From: Mycobacterium sp. ITM-2016-00316
GTDB lineage: Bacteria > Actinomycetota > Actinomycetes > Mycobacteriales > Mycobacteriaceae
Assembly: GCF_002968335.2 (NCBI RefSeq)
Contig: NZ_CP134398.1
Location: 4,774,001 to 4,838,000 of the forward strand
Length of the DNA: 64,000 nucleotides
Direction: 5' to 3'
Made by a program: the position numbers and the translations under genes. Under the pieces are notes generated by a model. That model was not told the DNA's origin. It saw nothing but the letters and a program-made list of their open reading frames with translations, and did not search any database. Shown here one piece after another: positions 18,130-26,955 of this stretch. Position 1 is the stretch's first letter. Each line of letters starts with the position of its first letter.

Positions 18130-18143
18130 TGGAACATGTTCCA
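18130..18143 (-). promoter_or_regulatory. KstR-type operator (TGGAACATGTTCCA)
   Basis: A perfect 14-nt palindrome matching TnnAACnnGTTnnA, located 47 nt upstream of the thiolase-like start and on the left of the S9 peptidase promoter region. It could control either divergent gene; the distance favours the thiolase. Confidence 0.65.
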
Positions 18144-18190
18144 GTCCGGGCACCGCCACACCTGCACGGCCCCGATCTCGCTTGACGGTC

Positions 18191-18232
18191 TTGTCACTTA
18201 GTGACACTGTGGAGTTGTCACTTAGTGACACT
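18191..18232 (+). promoter_or_regulatory. Tandem palindromic operators upstream of the S9 peptidase gene
   Basis: The 18-nt sequence TTGTCACTTAGTGACACT occurs twice, at 18191-18208 and 18215-18232, 24 bp apart. Each copy holds the palindrome TGTCAC-TTA-GTGACA (18192-18206 and 18216-18230). The second copy ends 18 nt before the GTG start. Two equal palindromes at about two helical turns indicate cooperative binding by a dimeric repressor that is not encoded nearby. Confidence 0.7.
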
Positions 18233-18250
18233 CCATCGAGAAAGGACCTC

Positions 18251-20119
18251 GTGACCGACACGACGCAATCCCCCGCGATCATTTCCGTCGAGGACTTCTT
18301 CAGCCCGCCCGAGCGGGCCGGGGCCACCATCTCCCCGGACGGCACCCGCATCGCCTACCTCGCCCCCTGGCGGAACCGCCTCAACGTGTGGGTGCAGGAC
18401 GTGGACGGCAAGGAGGACCCCCGCTGCGTCACCGCCGACGAGACCCGCAGCGTGTACTTCTACAGCTGGACCCACGATTCGCGGTGGCTGCTGTACATGC
18501 AGGACAGCGGTGGCGACGAGCACTGGCACGTGTACCGGGTGGACCCGGATGTGCCGGACACCCCGGCCGTGGACCTCACCCCGTTCCCCCGGGTGCGCGC
18601 CTCCTACGAACTGCTCAAGGCGCGTCCGGGCAAGGCCCTGGTCCAGCACAACGCGCGCAATGCCGAACTGGTCGACGCCTTCGAACTCGACATCGCCACC
18701 GGTGAGCTCACCCTGCTCGCCGAGAATCCCGGCACCGTGGTCAGCTGGATCGGCGGGCCCGGCGGCGAACTGTTCACCAACACCCTGACCGCCGAGGGCG
18801 ATGTCGAGATCTCGCAATGGGATCCGGCCACCCGGTCACTGCGCACGATCAGGGTCTACGAGGGTCGGGACTACCCCCTGGGCATCCACCCGATCGCCGT
18901 CTCCCCCGATGGCGCCGGCATCTGGCTGGGCTCCTATCAGGGCAGCGACCGGCTCCGGCTGGCCCGTATCGACGTCGCCTCCGGCGAGGAGACCGAGGTA
19001 CACAGTCACCCGACGCTCGACCTCGGCGCGCAATTGGTGCTGCCGTCACCGTTCATCATCAGCGAGCGGACCGGGGAACTGGTCGGCGCCCGCTACTACG
19101 GTGAGCGACAGGTGATCCACGCTCTCGACGACGAGTTCGCCCAGGTATTGGGCAAGCTCACCGAACTTTCCGACGGCGACCTGGCCGGAATGTCGTGCGA
19201 TGACAGCGGGCAACGCTGGGTGGTCAACTTCAGCCACGACCGCGATCCGAATGTCACCTATTTCTACGACCATGCGACCGGCGAGAGCAGACTGTTGTTC
19301 CGGCCCTATCCACACCTGGATCCCGCGGCGCTGGCCGAGATGACACCGGTCACCATCACCTCACGCGATGGACTGGACCTGCATTCGTATCTGACGCTGC
19401 CGGTGGGTAGGCCGCCGGAGAACCTGCCGCTGGTGCTGCTGGTGCACGGTGGCCCGTGGTCACGGGACTGCTGGGGCTACCAGCCCGACGTGCAGTTGCT
19501 GGCCAACCGCGGATATGCGGTGCTGCAGGTCAACTTTCGCGGATCGACCGGATACGGCAAGGCCTTCACCCAGGCCGCCATCGGCGAATTCGCCGGCAAG
19601 ATGCACGACGATCTGATCGACGCGGTGGACTGGGCGGTCAAGCAGGGCTTCGCCGACCGGGACCGGGTGGCCATCTTCGGCGGCTCCTATGGCGGATACG
19701 CCACGCTGGTCGGCGTCACGTTCACCCCGGACGTCTTCGCCGCGGCCATCGACTACGTCGGGATCTCCAGCCTGCCCAACTTCATGCGCACGCTGCCCGA
19801 TGTCGGCCGCAGGTTCCTGGCCAACAACTGGAACCTCTACGTCGGTGACCCGAAGGATCCCGCGCAGGAGGCCGATATGCTGGCCCGCTCGCCGATCACC
19901 AAGGTCGATCAGATCCGCACCCCGCTGCTGGTGGTGCAGGGCGCCAACGACTCTCGCGTCGTACAGGCCGAGTCCGACAACATGGTGGCGGCCCTGCGCG
20001 CCCGTGGTGTCGAGGTCGAGTACATGGTCAAGGAGGACGAGGGGCACGGATTCCTCAACCCGGACAACAACATCGACATGTACCACGCCGTCGAGAAATT
20101 CCTCGCCAAGCACCTCTGA
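18251..20119 (+). CDS. S9-family prolyl oligopeptidase / acylaminoacyl peptidase
   Basis: 622 residues from GTG 18251, chosen because GAAAGGA lies 4 nt upstream; an upstream frame to 18182 would run through the operators. The N-terminal ~370 residues are WD/beta-propeller-like (FSPPERAGATISPDGTRIAYLAPW and repeats). The C-terminal alpha/beta-hydrolase domain has LLVHGGPWSRDCWGYQ, the nucleophile elbow FGGSYGGYATL (Ser about residue 479), a likely Asp in GANDSRVV and the His in DEGHGFLNP. It should cleave short peptides or N-acyl amino acids in the cytoplasm. No signal peptide seen. It ends at a strong bidirectional terminator. Confidence 0.93.
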   Translation: MTDTTQSPAIISVEDFFSPPERAGATISPDGTRIAYLAPWRNRLNVWVQDVDGKEDPRCVTADETRSVYFYSWTHDSRWLLYMQDSGGDEHWHVYRVDPDVPDTPAVDLTPFPRVRASYELLKARPGKALVQHNARNAELVDAFELDIATGELTLLAENPGTVVSWIGGPGGELFTNTLTAEGDVEISQWDPATRSLRTIRVYEGRDYPLGIHPIAVSPDGAGIWLGSYQGSDRLRLARIDVASGEETEVHSHPTLDLGAQLVLPSPFIISERTGELVGARYYGERQVIHALDDEFAQVLGKLTELSDGDLAGMSCDDSGQRWVVNFSHDRDPNVTYFYDHATGESRLLFRPYPHLDPAALAEMTPVTITSRDGLDLHSYLTLPVGRPPENLPLVLLVHGGPWSRDCWGYQPDVQLLANRGYAVLQVNFRGSTGYGKAFTQAAIGEFAGKMHDDLIDAVDWAVKQGFADRDRVAIFGGSYGGYATLVGVTFTPDVFAAAIDYVGISSLPNFMRTLPDVGRRFLANNWNLYVGDPKDPAQEADMLARSPITKVDQIRTPLLVVQGANDSRVVQAESDNMVAALRARGVEVEYMVKEDEGHGFLNPDNNIDMYHAVEKFLAKHL

Positions 20120-20131
20120 GCCGGTCCACGA

Positions 20132-20168
20132 GAAAGCCCCTGGAATCCTATTGATTCCAGGGGCTTTT
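20132..20168. terminator. Bidirectional intrinsic terminator between S9 peptidase and sucD
   Basis: Fifteen-base-pair perfect arms (20133-20147 and 20153-20167) with AAAGCCCCTGGAATC on the left, loop CTATT, and T4 at 20165-20168 on the plus strand. The A-run at 20133-20135 serves as the U-tract on the minus strand. It separates convergent transcripts. Confidence 0.93.
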
Positions 20169-20181
20169 CGCGTGCTTGGGG

Positions 20182-21084
20182 TTACAGGCCTGCGAGCAGC
20201 TCGCGTGCCTTGGCGGCGGTCTCCGACGGGGTCTTGCCGACCTTCACGCCGGCGGCCTCGAGCGCCTCCTGCTTACCGGCCGCGGTACCCGCACCGTCGG
20301 ACACGATGGCGCCGGCATGGCCCATCGTCTTGCCCTCGGGAGCGGTGAAGCCCGCGACGTAACCGACGACCGGCTTGGTGACGTTGGCCTTGATGTAGGC
20401 CGCGGCCTTCTCCTCGGCGTCGCCACCGATCTCGCCGATCATCACGATCAGCTTGGTCTCGGGATCCTTCTCGAACGCCTCGATGGCGTCGATGTGGGTG
20501 GTGCCGATGACCGGGTCGCCGCCGATGCCGATGGCGGTGGAGAAGCCGAGATCGCGCAGCTCGTACATCATCTGGTAGGTCAGGGTGCCGGACTTGGAGA
20601 CCAGTCCGATCGGGCCCTTACCGGTGATGTTGTTGGGCGTGATGCCGACCAGCGACTCACCGGGGGTGATGATGCCGGGGCAGTTCGGCCCGATGATGCG
20701 GGTCTTCTCACCCTTCTCGACGTTATAGGCCCACGCATACGCGCTGTCCTGCACCGGGATGCCCTCGGTGATGACGACCAGCAGCGGGATCTCGGCGTCG
20801 ATGGCCTCGATGATCGCGTCCTTCGAGAAGGCCGGTGGCACAAAGGCGATCGACACGTCGGCGCCGGTCTCCTTCATGGCTTCGGCCACCGAGGCGAACA
20901 CCGGGAGCTCGATGTCGTTGCCGTCTTTGTCGACATGCGACACCGTGGTGCCGGCCTTGCGGGCGTTGACGCCACCGACGACCTGGGTGCCGGCCTTGAG
21001 CATCAGCTTGGTGTGCTTGGTGCCTTCACCGCCGGTGATGCCCTGGACGATGACCTTGGAATCCTTGTTCAGGAAGATAGACAT
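20182..21084 (-). CDS. sucD: Succinyl-CoA synthetase alpha subunit
   Basis: 300 residues. TCA-cycle enzyme making succinate and a nucleoside triphosphate from succinyl-CoA. The Rossmann CoA-binding domain starts at [23 protein letters not shown] (residues ~2-24), and [13 protein letters not shown] is characteristic. The phosphorylated His lies in [14 protein letters not shown] near residue 253. It begins 14 nt after the sucC stop and is the second gene of sucCD. Confidence 0.98.
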   Translation of the reverse strand: MSIFLNKDSKVIVQGITGGEGTKHTKLMLKAGTQVVGGVNARKAGTTVSHVDKDGNDIELPVFASVAEAMKETGADVSIAFVPPAFSKDAIIEAIDAEIPLLVVITEGIPVQDSAYAWAYNVEKGEKTRIIGPNCPGIITPGESLVGITPNNITGKGPIGLVSKSGTLTYQMMYELRDLGFSTAIGIGGDPVIGTTHIDAIEAFEKDPETKLIVMIGEIGGDAEEKAAAYIKANVTKPVVGYVAGFTAPEGKTMGHAGAIVSDGAGTAAGKQEALEAAGVKVGKTPSETAAKARELLAGL

Positions 21085-21098
21085 CTTTGTTGGCTCCC

Positions 21099-22262
21099 TT
21101 ACTTGTTGGCCAGCTCGGCGGCCTTGTCGGCGCCGGCGTCCATGGTGTCGGCCTGGATGACCAGGGGGTGGTTGGCCTCGTCGAGGATGCGACGGCCCTC
21201 TTCGACGTTGTTGCCGTCCAGGCGGACCACCAGCGGCTTGTTCGCACTGTCGCCGAGCTTCTTGAGCGCACCGACGATGCCGTTGGCGACCGCGTCGCAG
21301 GCGGTGATGCCGCCGAACACGTTGACGAAGACGCTCTTGACCTGGCTGTCGCCCAGGATGACGTCGAGACCGTTGGCCATCACCTCGGCCGAGGCGCCGC
21401 CGCCGATGTCGAGGAAGTTGGCGGGCTTCACGTTGCCGTGACGCTCACCGGCGTAGGCGACGACGTCCAGCGTCGACATGACCAGGCCGGCACCGTTACC
21501 GATGATGCCCACCTCGCCGTCGAGCTTGACGTAGTTGAGGTCGTTCTCCTTGGCCTTGAGCTCGAGGGGATCGGTGGCGTCCTTGTCCTCGAACTCGGCG
21601 TGGCCGGGCTGCCGGAAGTCGGCGTTCGCGTCCAGGGTGACCTTGCCGTCCAGGGCCAGGATCTGATCGTCGGGCGTGCGCACCAGCGGGTTGACCTCCA
21701 CCAGGGTGGCGTCCTCACCGATGAAGACCTCCCAGAGCTTCTGGATGGTCACGGCCGCGGCGTCGAGCACCTCGGCGGGCAGGTGGCCCTTCTCGGCGAT
21801 CTCACGTGCGAAGGCCAGATCGACACCCTTGACGGCGTCGACGGGCACCTTGGCGAGCCGCTCGGGCTTGGTCGCGGCGACCTCTTCGATCTCCATGCCA
21901 CCCTCGACCGAGCACATGGCCAGGTAGGTGCGGTTGGAGCGGTCGAGCAGGAAGGAGATGTAGTACTCCTCGGCGATGTCACTGGCCTCGGCGACCAGCA
22001 GCTTCTTGACGATGTGGCCCTTGATGTCGAGGCCCAGGATGTTGGTGGCGTGCTCCAGGGCGTCGGCGGGGGTGGCCGCGTACTTCACGCCGCCGGCCTT
22101 GCCGCGGCCGCCGACCTTGACCTGAGCCTTCACCATGACCGGCTTGCCGATTTCTTCGGCGATCGCCTTGGCGTCCTCCGGCGAGTCGGTGACCCGGCCG
22201 GGCGTCGTGGGTACGTTGTGCTTGGCGAAGAGCTCTTTCGCCTGGTATTCGAACAGATCCAT
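21099..22262 (-). CDS. sucC: Succinyl-CoA synthetase beta subunit
   Basis: 387 residues. [22 protein letters not shown] is the usual N-terminus of the family; it is preceded by AGGAAG, so ATG 22262 is preferred over the frame extension to 22385. An ATP-grasp domain ([17 protein letters not shown]), [19 protein letters not shown] for metal binding and the C-terminal [18 protein letters not shown] are present. Forms the heterotetramer with SucD. Two CRP-like palindromes lie 130-171 nt upstream, in the space shared with the divergent M23 gene. Confidence 0.97.
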   Translation of the reverse strand: MDLFEYQAKELFAKHNVPTTPGRVTDSPEDAKAIAEEIGKPVMVKAQVKVGGRGKAGGVKYAATPADALEHATNILGLDIKGHIVKKLLVAEASDIAEEYYISFLLDRSNRTYLAMCSVEGGMEIEEVAATKPERLAKVPVDAVKGVDLAFAREIAEKGHLPAEVLDAAAVTIQKLWEVFIGEDATLVEVNPLVRTPDDQILALDGKVTLDANADFRQPGHAEFEDKDATDPLELKAKENDLNYVKLDGEVGIIGNGAGLVMSTLDVVAYAGERHGNVKPANFLDIGGGASAEVMANGLDVILGDSQVKSVFVNVFGGITACDAVANGIVGALKKLGDSANKPLVVRLDGNNVEEGRRILDEANHPLVIQADTMDAGADKAAELANK

Positions 22263-22391
22263 GAGCTTCCTAAATCGCGTCGGTGCGAACTGATCTTCTG
22301 AAGTGGGCCGCCGGACCGGCCGGAAGGCCGCGACAGGCTCGCTGGCACTGTATCCACCTCGGTGTCGGCCGCCGTCATCGCCCACCGCTCA

Positions 22392-22407
22392 TGTGGTACA
22401 TCTCACC
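22392..22407. promoter_or_regulatory. Weak CRP-like site
   Basis: TGTGGTACATCTCACC matches 8 of the 10 fixed bases of TGTGA-N6-TCACA. Centre-to-centre distance to the stronger site at 22418 is 26 bp. Confidence 0.4.
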
Positions 22408-22417
22408 GGGCCTCGTT

Positions 22418-22433
22418 GGTGATACAAGTCACA
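22418..22433. promoter_or_regulatory. CRP-like site between sucC and the M23 peptidase gene
   Basis: GGTGATACAAGTCACA matches 9 of the 10 fixed bases of the mycobacterial CRP (Rv3676) consensus TGTGA-N6-TCACA. It lies in the 276-nt divergent region between a TCA-cycle operon and a cell-wall peptidase gene. Confidence 0.6.
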
Positions 22434-22538
22434 TTCGGAGTGGGAATGCTCACTTGAGTTGCCACCAACATTGGGATTTGGTTAACGTGCCTACTGGTCT
22501 TGATAACGGACAGGTCACGACGCGAAGGGCACTCCAGG

Positions 22539-23630
22539 TTGGCTGAGCACAGTTCGTCCCGAACCCTCCGGGGGGTAGCGACGAAAGGGCTCTCCACCCC
22601 ACGCCCCGCAGAAGTCACCGACATCATCCCGTTCAACGAGTTCGGCGACCTGCATGACCTGGACTTTCGCGAGAGCTCCGCGTTCGACAAAGAACAGCGG
22701 GTGATCGCCGCCCCCGAACTCGACGACCTTCACGACACCGACGACCTGGTGCCGTTGCGGCTCCTCATCCCGAGCGAATTCCGGTCACGGACGGCATCGA
22801 CCGGCGATGCCGGCGAGGATCACGGTTCGACGCACGCCTATCGCGATAGTCACACCGACCTCAGCGACGGCAACGCCCTCACCGATGTGATCGACATGCG
22901 CGGCGGCCCCCTGCAACGCAGCGGCGGCGCCCACCGCAAGCAGACCGTCGGAGCGGTCAAGAGCCGCCTGATGATCGCGGCCATGGCCGCCGGCGCGACC
23001 GCCTCGGGCGCGTACTCGCTGAGCAACCCGGAGAGCACCCCGACCACCGACACGGTGCTGGCCGCCGACAACGCGCTCATCAACGGCGCCGCCATCAGCG
23101 GCTCCCCCGACGGTATGCAGATCGTCGCGGTGCAGCCGGTCGCCTCAGGGGCGATCCACGCCGAGGAGATCACCAAGGCCGCCGCGTTCGCGCAGGAGCG
23201 CGCCGAGCGCGAGGCGCGCCTGGTGCGACCGCTCTTCGCGATGCCGACCAAGGGCGTGTGGACCTCCGGATTCGGGTACCGCTGGGGCGTGCTGCACGGC
23301 GGCATCGACATCGCCGGTCCGATCGGCACCCCGATCATGGCGGCCAGCGACGGCGTCGTCGTCGAGGTAGGCCCGACGGCCGGTTACGGCGCGCTGGTGA
23401 AGTTGCGCCACTCGGACGGCACCGTGACGCTGTACGGCCACATCAACACCTGGCTGGTCAGCAAGGGCCAGCGGGTGATGGCCGGTGACCAGATCGCCAC
23501 CATGGGCAACCGCGGCAACTCGACCGGCCCGCATCTGCACTTCGAGGTGCTGATGAACGGCTCCAACCGGATCGACCCGGTGCCGTGGCTGGCACAGCGG
23601 GGGCTCAGCCCCGGCAGCTACGTCGGCTGA
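22539..23630 (+). CDS. M23 (LytM-type) peptidase domain protein, membrane-anchored (Rv0950c-like)
   Basis: About 363 residues from TTG 22539, chosen for GAAGGG 9 nt upstream; TTG 22500 and GTG 22575 are alternatives. A long charged N-terminal region (~130 residues) precedes a single hydrophobic segment (RLMIAAMAAGATASGAYSL) that probably anchors the protein. The C-terminal LytM/M23 domain has the zinc ligands HGGIDIA (HxxxD) and HLHFEV (HxH), with VTLYGHINTWLVSKGQRV between them. Active-site residues are complete, so peptidoglycan endopeptidase activity is plausible. Divergent from sucC with CRP-like sites between. Confidence 0.9.
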   Translation: MAEHSSSRTLRGVATKGLSTPRPAEVTDIIPFNEFGDLHDLDFRESSAFDKEQRVIAAPELDDLHDTDDLVPLRLLIPSEFRSRTASTGDAGEDHGSTHAYRDSHTDLSDGNALTDVIDMRGGPLQRSGGAHRKQTVGAVKSRLMIAAMAAGATASGAYSLSNPESTPTTDTVLAADNALINGAAISGSPDGMQIVAVQPVASGAIHAEEITKAAAFAQERAEREARLVRPLFAMPTKGVWTSGFGYRWGVLHGGIDIAGPIGTPIMAASDGVVVEVGPTAGYGALVKLRHSDGTVTLYGHINTWLVSKGQRVMAGDQIATMGNRGNSTGPHLHFEVLMNGSNRIDPVPWLAQRGLSPGSYVG

Positions 23631-23682
23631 GAAGGCCACGTCGGCCGAAAAGCTACATCGGCCTGAAAGCTACGTTGGACGG

Positions 23683-24261
23683 GTGACCCCGGATCCACCC
23701 GAACCGCCTGCTGATCACCCTCGCATCATTCGCCGGACCCCCACCGGTTCCTTTCCCGCGTTGAACGCTCCCTCGTTGAGTGACGACCGCACCGTGTTTG
23801 TCCCTAACGCGGCCGCCGTACGTCACGACGCCGAGGCGGGACAGACCGCCTACATCCCACGGCCCGTCCCGGTCGCCGTCCCCTCGCGACGGTCACCCGG
23901 GCCCGCCACCGCCATCGCGGCCGCCGTGCTGAGCATCCTGTCCGGCTGGGCCACGGCCGTCATCGCGACCGATCTGATCGCCGGGTGGTGGAACACCGAT
24001 CTGCTGTTCTGCATCGCCATCGGATTCCTCACCGCCATCTCGGCCGCCGCCGGTATCGGCGGGCTGATCGCACTGCTACTGCAGCGCCGGATGGGACGGC
24101 TGTTGATCGCCGTCGGCGCCGCCATCGGGCTGCTGATCTTCGGCAGCCTGTTCCTGGCCGGCGCCAAACTGCACCCGGTGGTGTACGCGATGCCGCTGTT
24201 GCCGGTCTCCGCGATCGTGCTCGCACTCTTGCCGAGCACCCGCGAGTGGGCGCGGGATTAG
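23683..24261 (+). CDS. Hypothetical membrane protein with proline-rich N-terminus
   Basis: 192 residues, GTG start at 23683. The first ~70 residues are hydrophilic and proline-rich (TPDPPEPPADHPRIIRR). They are followed by four hydrophobic segments (ATAIAAAVLSILSGWATAVIA, LLFCIAIGFLTAISAAAGIGG, LLIAVGAAIGLLIFGSLFLAG, VYAMPLLPVSAIVLALL). No family recognised. Its TAG overlaps the minus-strand TAA of uvrD1 by two bases. It follows the M23 gene by 52 nt and may be co-transcribed. Confidence 0.75.
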   Translation: MTPDPPEPPADHPRIIRRTPTGSFPALNAPSLSDDRTVFVPNAAAVRHDAEAGQTAYIPRPVPVAVPSRRSPGPATAIAAAVLSILSGWATAVIATDLIAGWWNTDLLFCIAIGFLTAISAAAGIGGLIALLLQRRMGRLLIAVGAAIGLLIFGSLFLAGAKLHPVVYAMPLLPVSAIVLALLPSTREWARD

Positions 24262-26606
24262 AGTTTCTGCACCGGTGCGTGGTTGTGCATCAGCTTGACG
24301 CGGCCGGCGCTGCCGAAGTCGATGAGCGACATCGCCGACTCCCCCATCCCGGAGACCTCTTCGACGCGGCCCAGCCCGTACTTGTCGTGGGTGACCCGAT
24401 CCCCCGGCTCCAGCGTGAAGATCGCCCGGTTGCGCGCCTTCGCCGGGACCGGCGCCGGGCGTGCACTGTCGGCGAACCGTCCGACCCGCGGGGCGCTCAA
24501 CGCCGCCGACGGCGCCTCGACGCGGCGCCAGTTGATCAGGTCCTCCGGGATCTCGCGCAAGAACCGCGACTCCGGATTGAGCATCGGCTGCCCCCACGAC
24601 GAACGCACCTTGGCCCGGCTCAGGTACAGCCGCTGCCGGGCGCGGGTGATGCCGACATAGGCCAGCCGGCGTTCCTCGGACAGCTCGGTCGGGTCACCGA
24701 GGGCCCGCATGTGCGGGAACATGCCGTCCTCCCACCCGGTCACGAACACGACCGGGAACTCCAGACCTTTGGCGGTGTGCAGCGTCATCATGGTGACCAC
24801 GCCGGATTCGTGTTCGGGGATACCGTCGGCGTCGGCGACCAGCGACACCCGCTCCAGGAACTGGGCCAACACGCTGGTGTCGGGAACGTCCTCGTCCTCG
24901 GGTATGCCCTCTTCGTCGCGTAACGCCTGCGCGTTGGCCAGGTCGATACTGAATTCGTGTGCGACGCTGACGAGTTCGTTCAGGTTGTCCAGCCGCGCCA
25001 GATCCTGCGGGTCGCTGGAGGCTTCGAGTTCGCGCCGGTATCCGGTGCGGTCCAGCACGGCCTCCACCAGATCGCCGAGCTCACCGTCCAGACCGCCGCG
25101 CAGGCTGTCGAGCAGCTGGGTGAACGACGCGATCGCCTTCTCCGAGCGGGTGTTCAGCATCGGCACCCGCCCCTCGGCGGCGGCCTGCAGGGCATCGTTG
25201 AAGCTGCCGCCGGTGTTCTCGGCGTACACCGCCACGCAGGCTTCGGCGCGGTCACCGATACCGCGGCGCGGGGTGTTCAGGATGCGCCGCATGCTCACCG
25301 CATCGCCGGGGTTGTCCAGCACCCGCAGGTAGGCGACGATGTCGCGGATCTCTTTGCGCTCGTAGAACCGCACTCCGCCAACGACTTTGTACGGGATGCC
25401 GGCGCGGATGAACACTTCTTCCAGCGCCCGCGACGAATTGTTGGTCCGATAGAAAACGGCCACATCGGAATAGTTGACCTGGTGCCCGTCGGCCAGCGCG
25501 TCGATCTCCTCGGCGACGAAGCGTGCCTCGTCGTGCTCGTTGTCGGCGACATAGCCGACGATCAGTTCACCCTCACCGGAGTCGGTCCACAGCCGCTTCT
25601 CCCGGCGCCCGGCGTTGCGGGAGATGACGGCGTTGGCAGCGTTGAGGATCGTCTGCGTGGAGCGGTAATTCTGTTCCAGCAGAATCGTGGTCGCGTTCGG
25701 ATAGTCGCGCTCGAAATCCTCGATATTGCGGATGGTGGCGCCGCGGAACGCATAGATCGACTGATCGGCGTCACCCACCACACACAGCTCGGAAGGAGGC
25801 ACACCGGCCGGGTCCTCAGGGTGTGTCTCCACGCCGACGAGCTCGCGCACCAACATGTACTGGGCGTGGTTGGTGTCCTGGTACTCGTCGACCAGGATGT
25901 GCCGGAACCGCCGCCGGTAGTACTGGGCGATCTGCGGAAAGGCTTGCAGCACAGCGACTGTCTCACCGATGAGATCGTCGAAGTCCAGGGCGTTGGCCGC
26001 CCGCAGCCTGCGCTGGTACTCGCCGAACACCGAAGCCACGGTCTTGGACATGTCGTCGGCGGTCTCGGTGAGATCGGCGAGCGCCCGGTCCGGGTCGATC
26101 AGCTCGTTCTTCAGGTTGGAGATGCTGTTGGCCAACAGCCGCGGCGAGTACCGCTTGGTGTCCAGGCCCATGTCCTTGGCGATCATCATGAGCAGCCGCC
26201 GCGAGTCGTCGGCGTCATAGATGGAGAAGTTGGAGTTCAGCCCGGGCAGCAGCGAGGCCTGGTTGCGCAGGATGCGCACGCAGGTGGCGTGGAAGGTGGA
26301 CACCCACATGCTCCGGGCACGCGGCCCGATGAGTGCCACGACACGTTCGCGCATCTCCGCGGCGGCCTTGTTGGTGAACGTGATGGCCAGCACCTGGCCG
26401 ACGCCCACCTCGCGGGCGGCCAGTAGATAGGCGATGCGCCGGGTGAGCACCGCCGTCTTGCCCGACCCGGCACCGGCCACGATGAGCAGCGGGGACCCTT
26501 CGTGCAATACGGCCTGGCGCTGCTGCGGGTTGAGCCCGTCCAGCAGCTGGTCGGTTTCGGAGGCCCCACCGGAAGCGTGAGCTGGTGCGTGAGAAAGCGA
26601 TGTCAT
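24258..26606 (-). CDS. uvrD1: ATP-dependent DNA helicase PcrA/UvrD1
   Basis: 782 residues from ATG 26606; the open frame to 26681 runs into the divergent promoter region. Superfamily 1 helicase used in nucleotide excision repair and replication-fork rescue. Motifs are intact: Walker A GAGSGKTAVLTRR, motif II LVDEYQDTN, motif III VGDADQSIYAFRGA, motif IV EQNYRST and motif V TLHTAKGLEFPVVFV. The C-terminal ~50 residues form the Tudor-like tail (EPGDRVTHDKYGLGRVEEV) seen in PcrA/UvrD1, which in mycobacteria contacts Ku. I looked for a LexA box upstream and found none convincing. Confidence 0.96.
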   Translation of the reverse strand: MTSLSHAPAHASGGASETDQLLDGLNPQQRQAVLHEGSPLLIVAGAGSGKTAVLTRRIAYLLAAREVGVGQVLAITFTNKAAAEMRERVVALIGPRARSMWVSTFHATCVRILRNQASLLPGLNSNFSIYDADDSRRLLMMIAKDMGLDTKRYSPRLLANSISNLKNELIDPDRALADLTETADDMSKTVASVFGEYQRRLRAANALDFDDLIGETVAVLQAFPQIAQYYRRRFRHILVDEYQDTNHAQYMLVRELVGVETHPEDPAGVPPSELCVVGDADQSIYAFRGATIRNIEDFERDYPNATTILLEQNYRSTQTILNAANAVISRNAGRREKRLWTDSGEGELIVGYVADNEHDEARFVAEEIDALADGHQVNYSDVAVFYRTNNSSRALEEVFIRAGIPYKVVGGVRFYERKEIRDIVAYLRVLDNPGDAVSMRRILNTPRRGIGDRAEACVAVYAENTGGSFNDALQAAAEGRVPMLNTRSEKAIASFTQLLDSLRGGLDGELGDLVEAVLDRTGYRRELEASSDPQDLARLDNLNELVSVAHEFSIDLANAQALRDEEGIPEDEDVPDTSVLAQFLERVSLVADADGIPEHESGVVTMMTLHTAKGLEFPVVFVTGWEDGMFPHMRALGDPTELSEERRLAYVGITRARQRLYLSRAKVRSSWGQPMLNPESRFLREIPEDLINWRRVEAPSAALSAPRVGRFADSARPAPVPAKARNRAIFTLEPGDRVTHDKYGLGRVEEVSGMGESAMSLIDFGSAGRVKLMHNHAPVQKL

Positions 26607-26690
26607 TTCGGTCTCGAATCTACCGCTGAACGGTGACATCCCCGTGACCCGGCTTTGCACCGAATCTGCGTCGGGTGGCACACTCGGTTC

Positions 26691-26948
26691 GTGTCACCCG
26701 AGCCCGCCGCCAACATCGACGATCTGCGTCTGGAGATCGACGAACTGGACGCCACGATCCTGGCCGCGGTGCAACGCCGTACCGAGGTTTCCCGGATCAT
26801 CGGCAAGGCCCGGATGGCCTCCGGTGGCACCCGGCTCGTGCACAGCCGGGAGATGAAGGTCATCGAGCGCTACAGCGAGCTCGGCCCGGAGGGCAAAGAC
26901 CTGGCCATGCTGCTGTTACGCCTGGGCCGCGGCCGGCTCGGCCACTAG
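26691..26948 (+). CDS. Chorismate mutase, AroQ type (Rv0948c-like)
   Basis: 85 residues from GTG 26691. All-helical AroQ fold converting chorismate to prephenate for Phe/Tyr synthesis: IDDLRLEIDELDATILAAV (helix 1), QRRTEVSRIIGKARMASGG and HSREMKVIERYSELG. It is cytoplasmic (no signal peptide) and low-activity forms of this type are stimulated by the DAHP synthase in M. tuberculosis. It starts 84 nt from uvrD1 on the opposite strand. Confidence 0.92.
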   Translation: MSPEPAANIDDLRLEIDELDATILAAVQRRTEVSRIIGKARMASGGTRLVHSREMKVIERYSELGPEGKDLAMLLLRLGRGRLGH

Positions 26949-26955
26949 CCCCGGC

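Noticed and set aside
22283..22546. 87-codon open frame in the sucC/M23 spacer
   Set aside because: No family resemblance and it covers the CRP-like sites; no ribosome-binding site.
26607..26690. Search for a LexA box upstream of uvrD1
   Set aside because: TCGAAT occurs, but no GTTCGA partner at the right distance.
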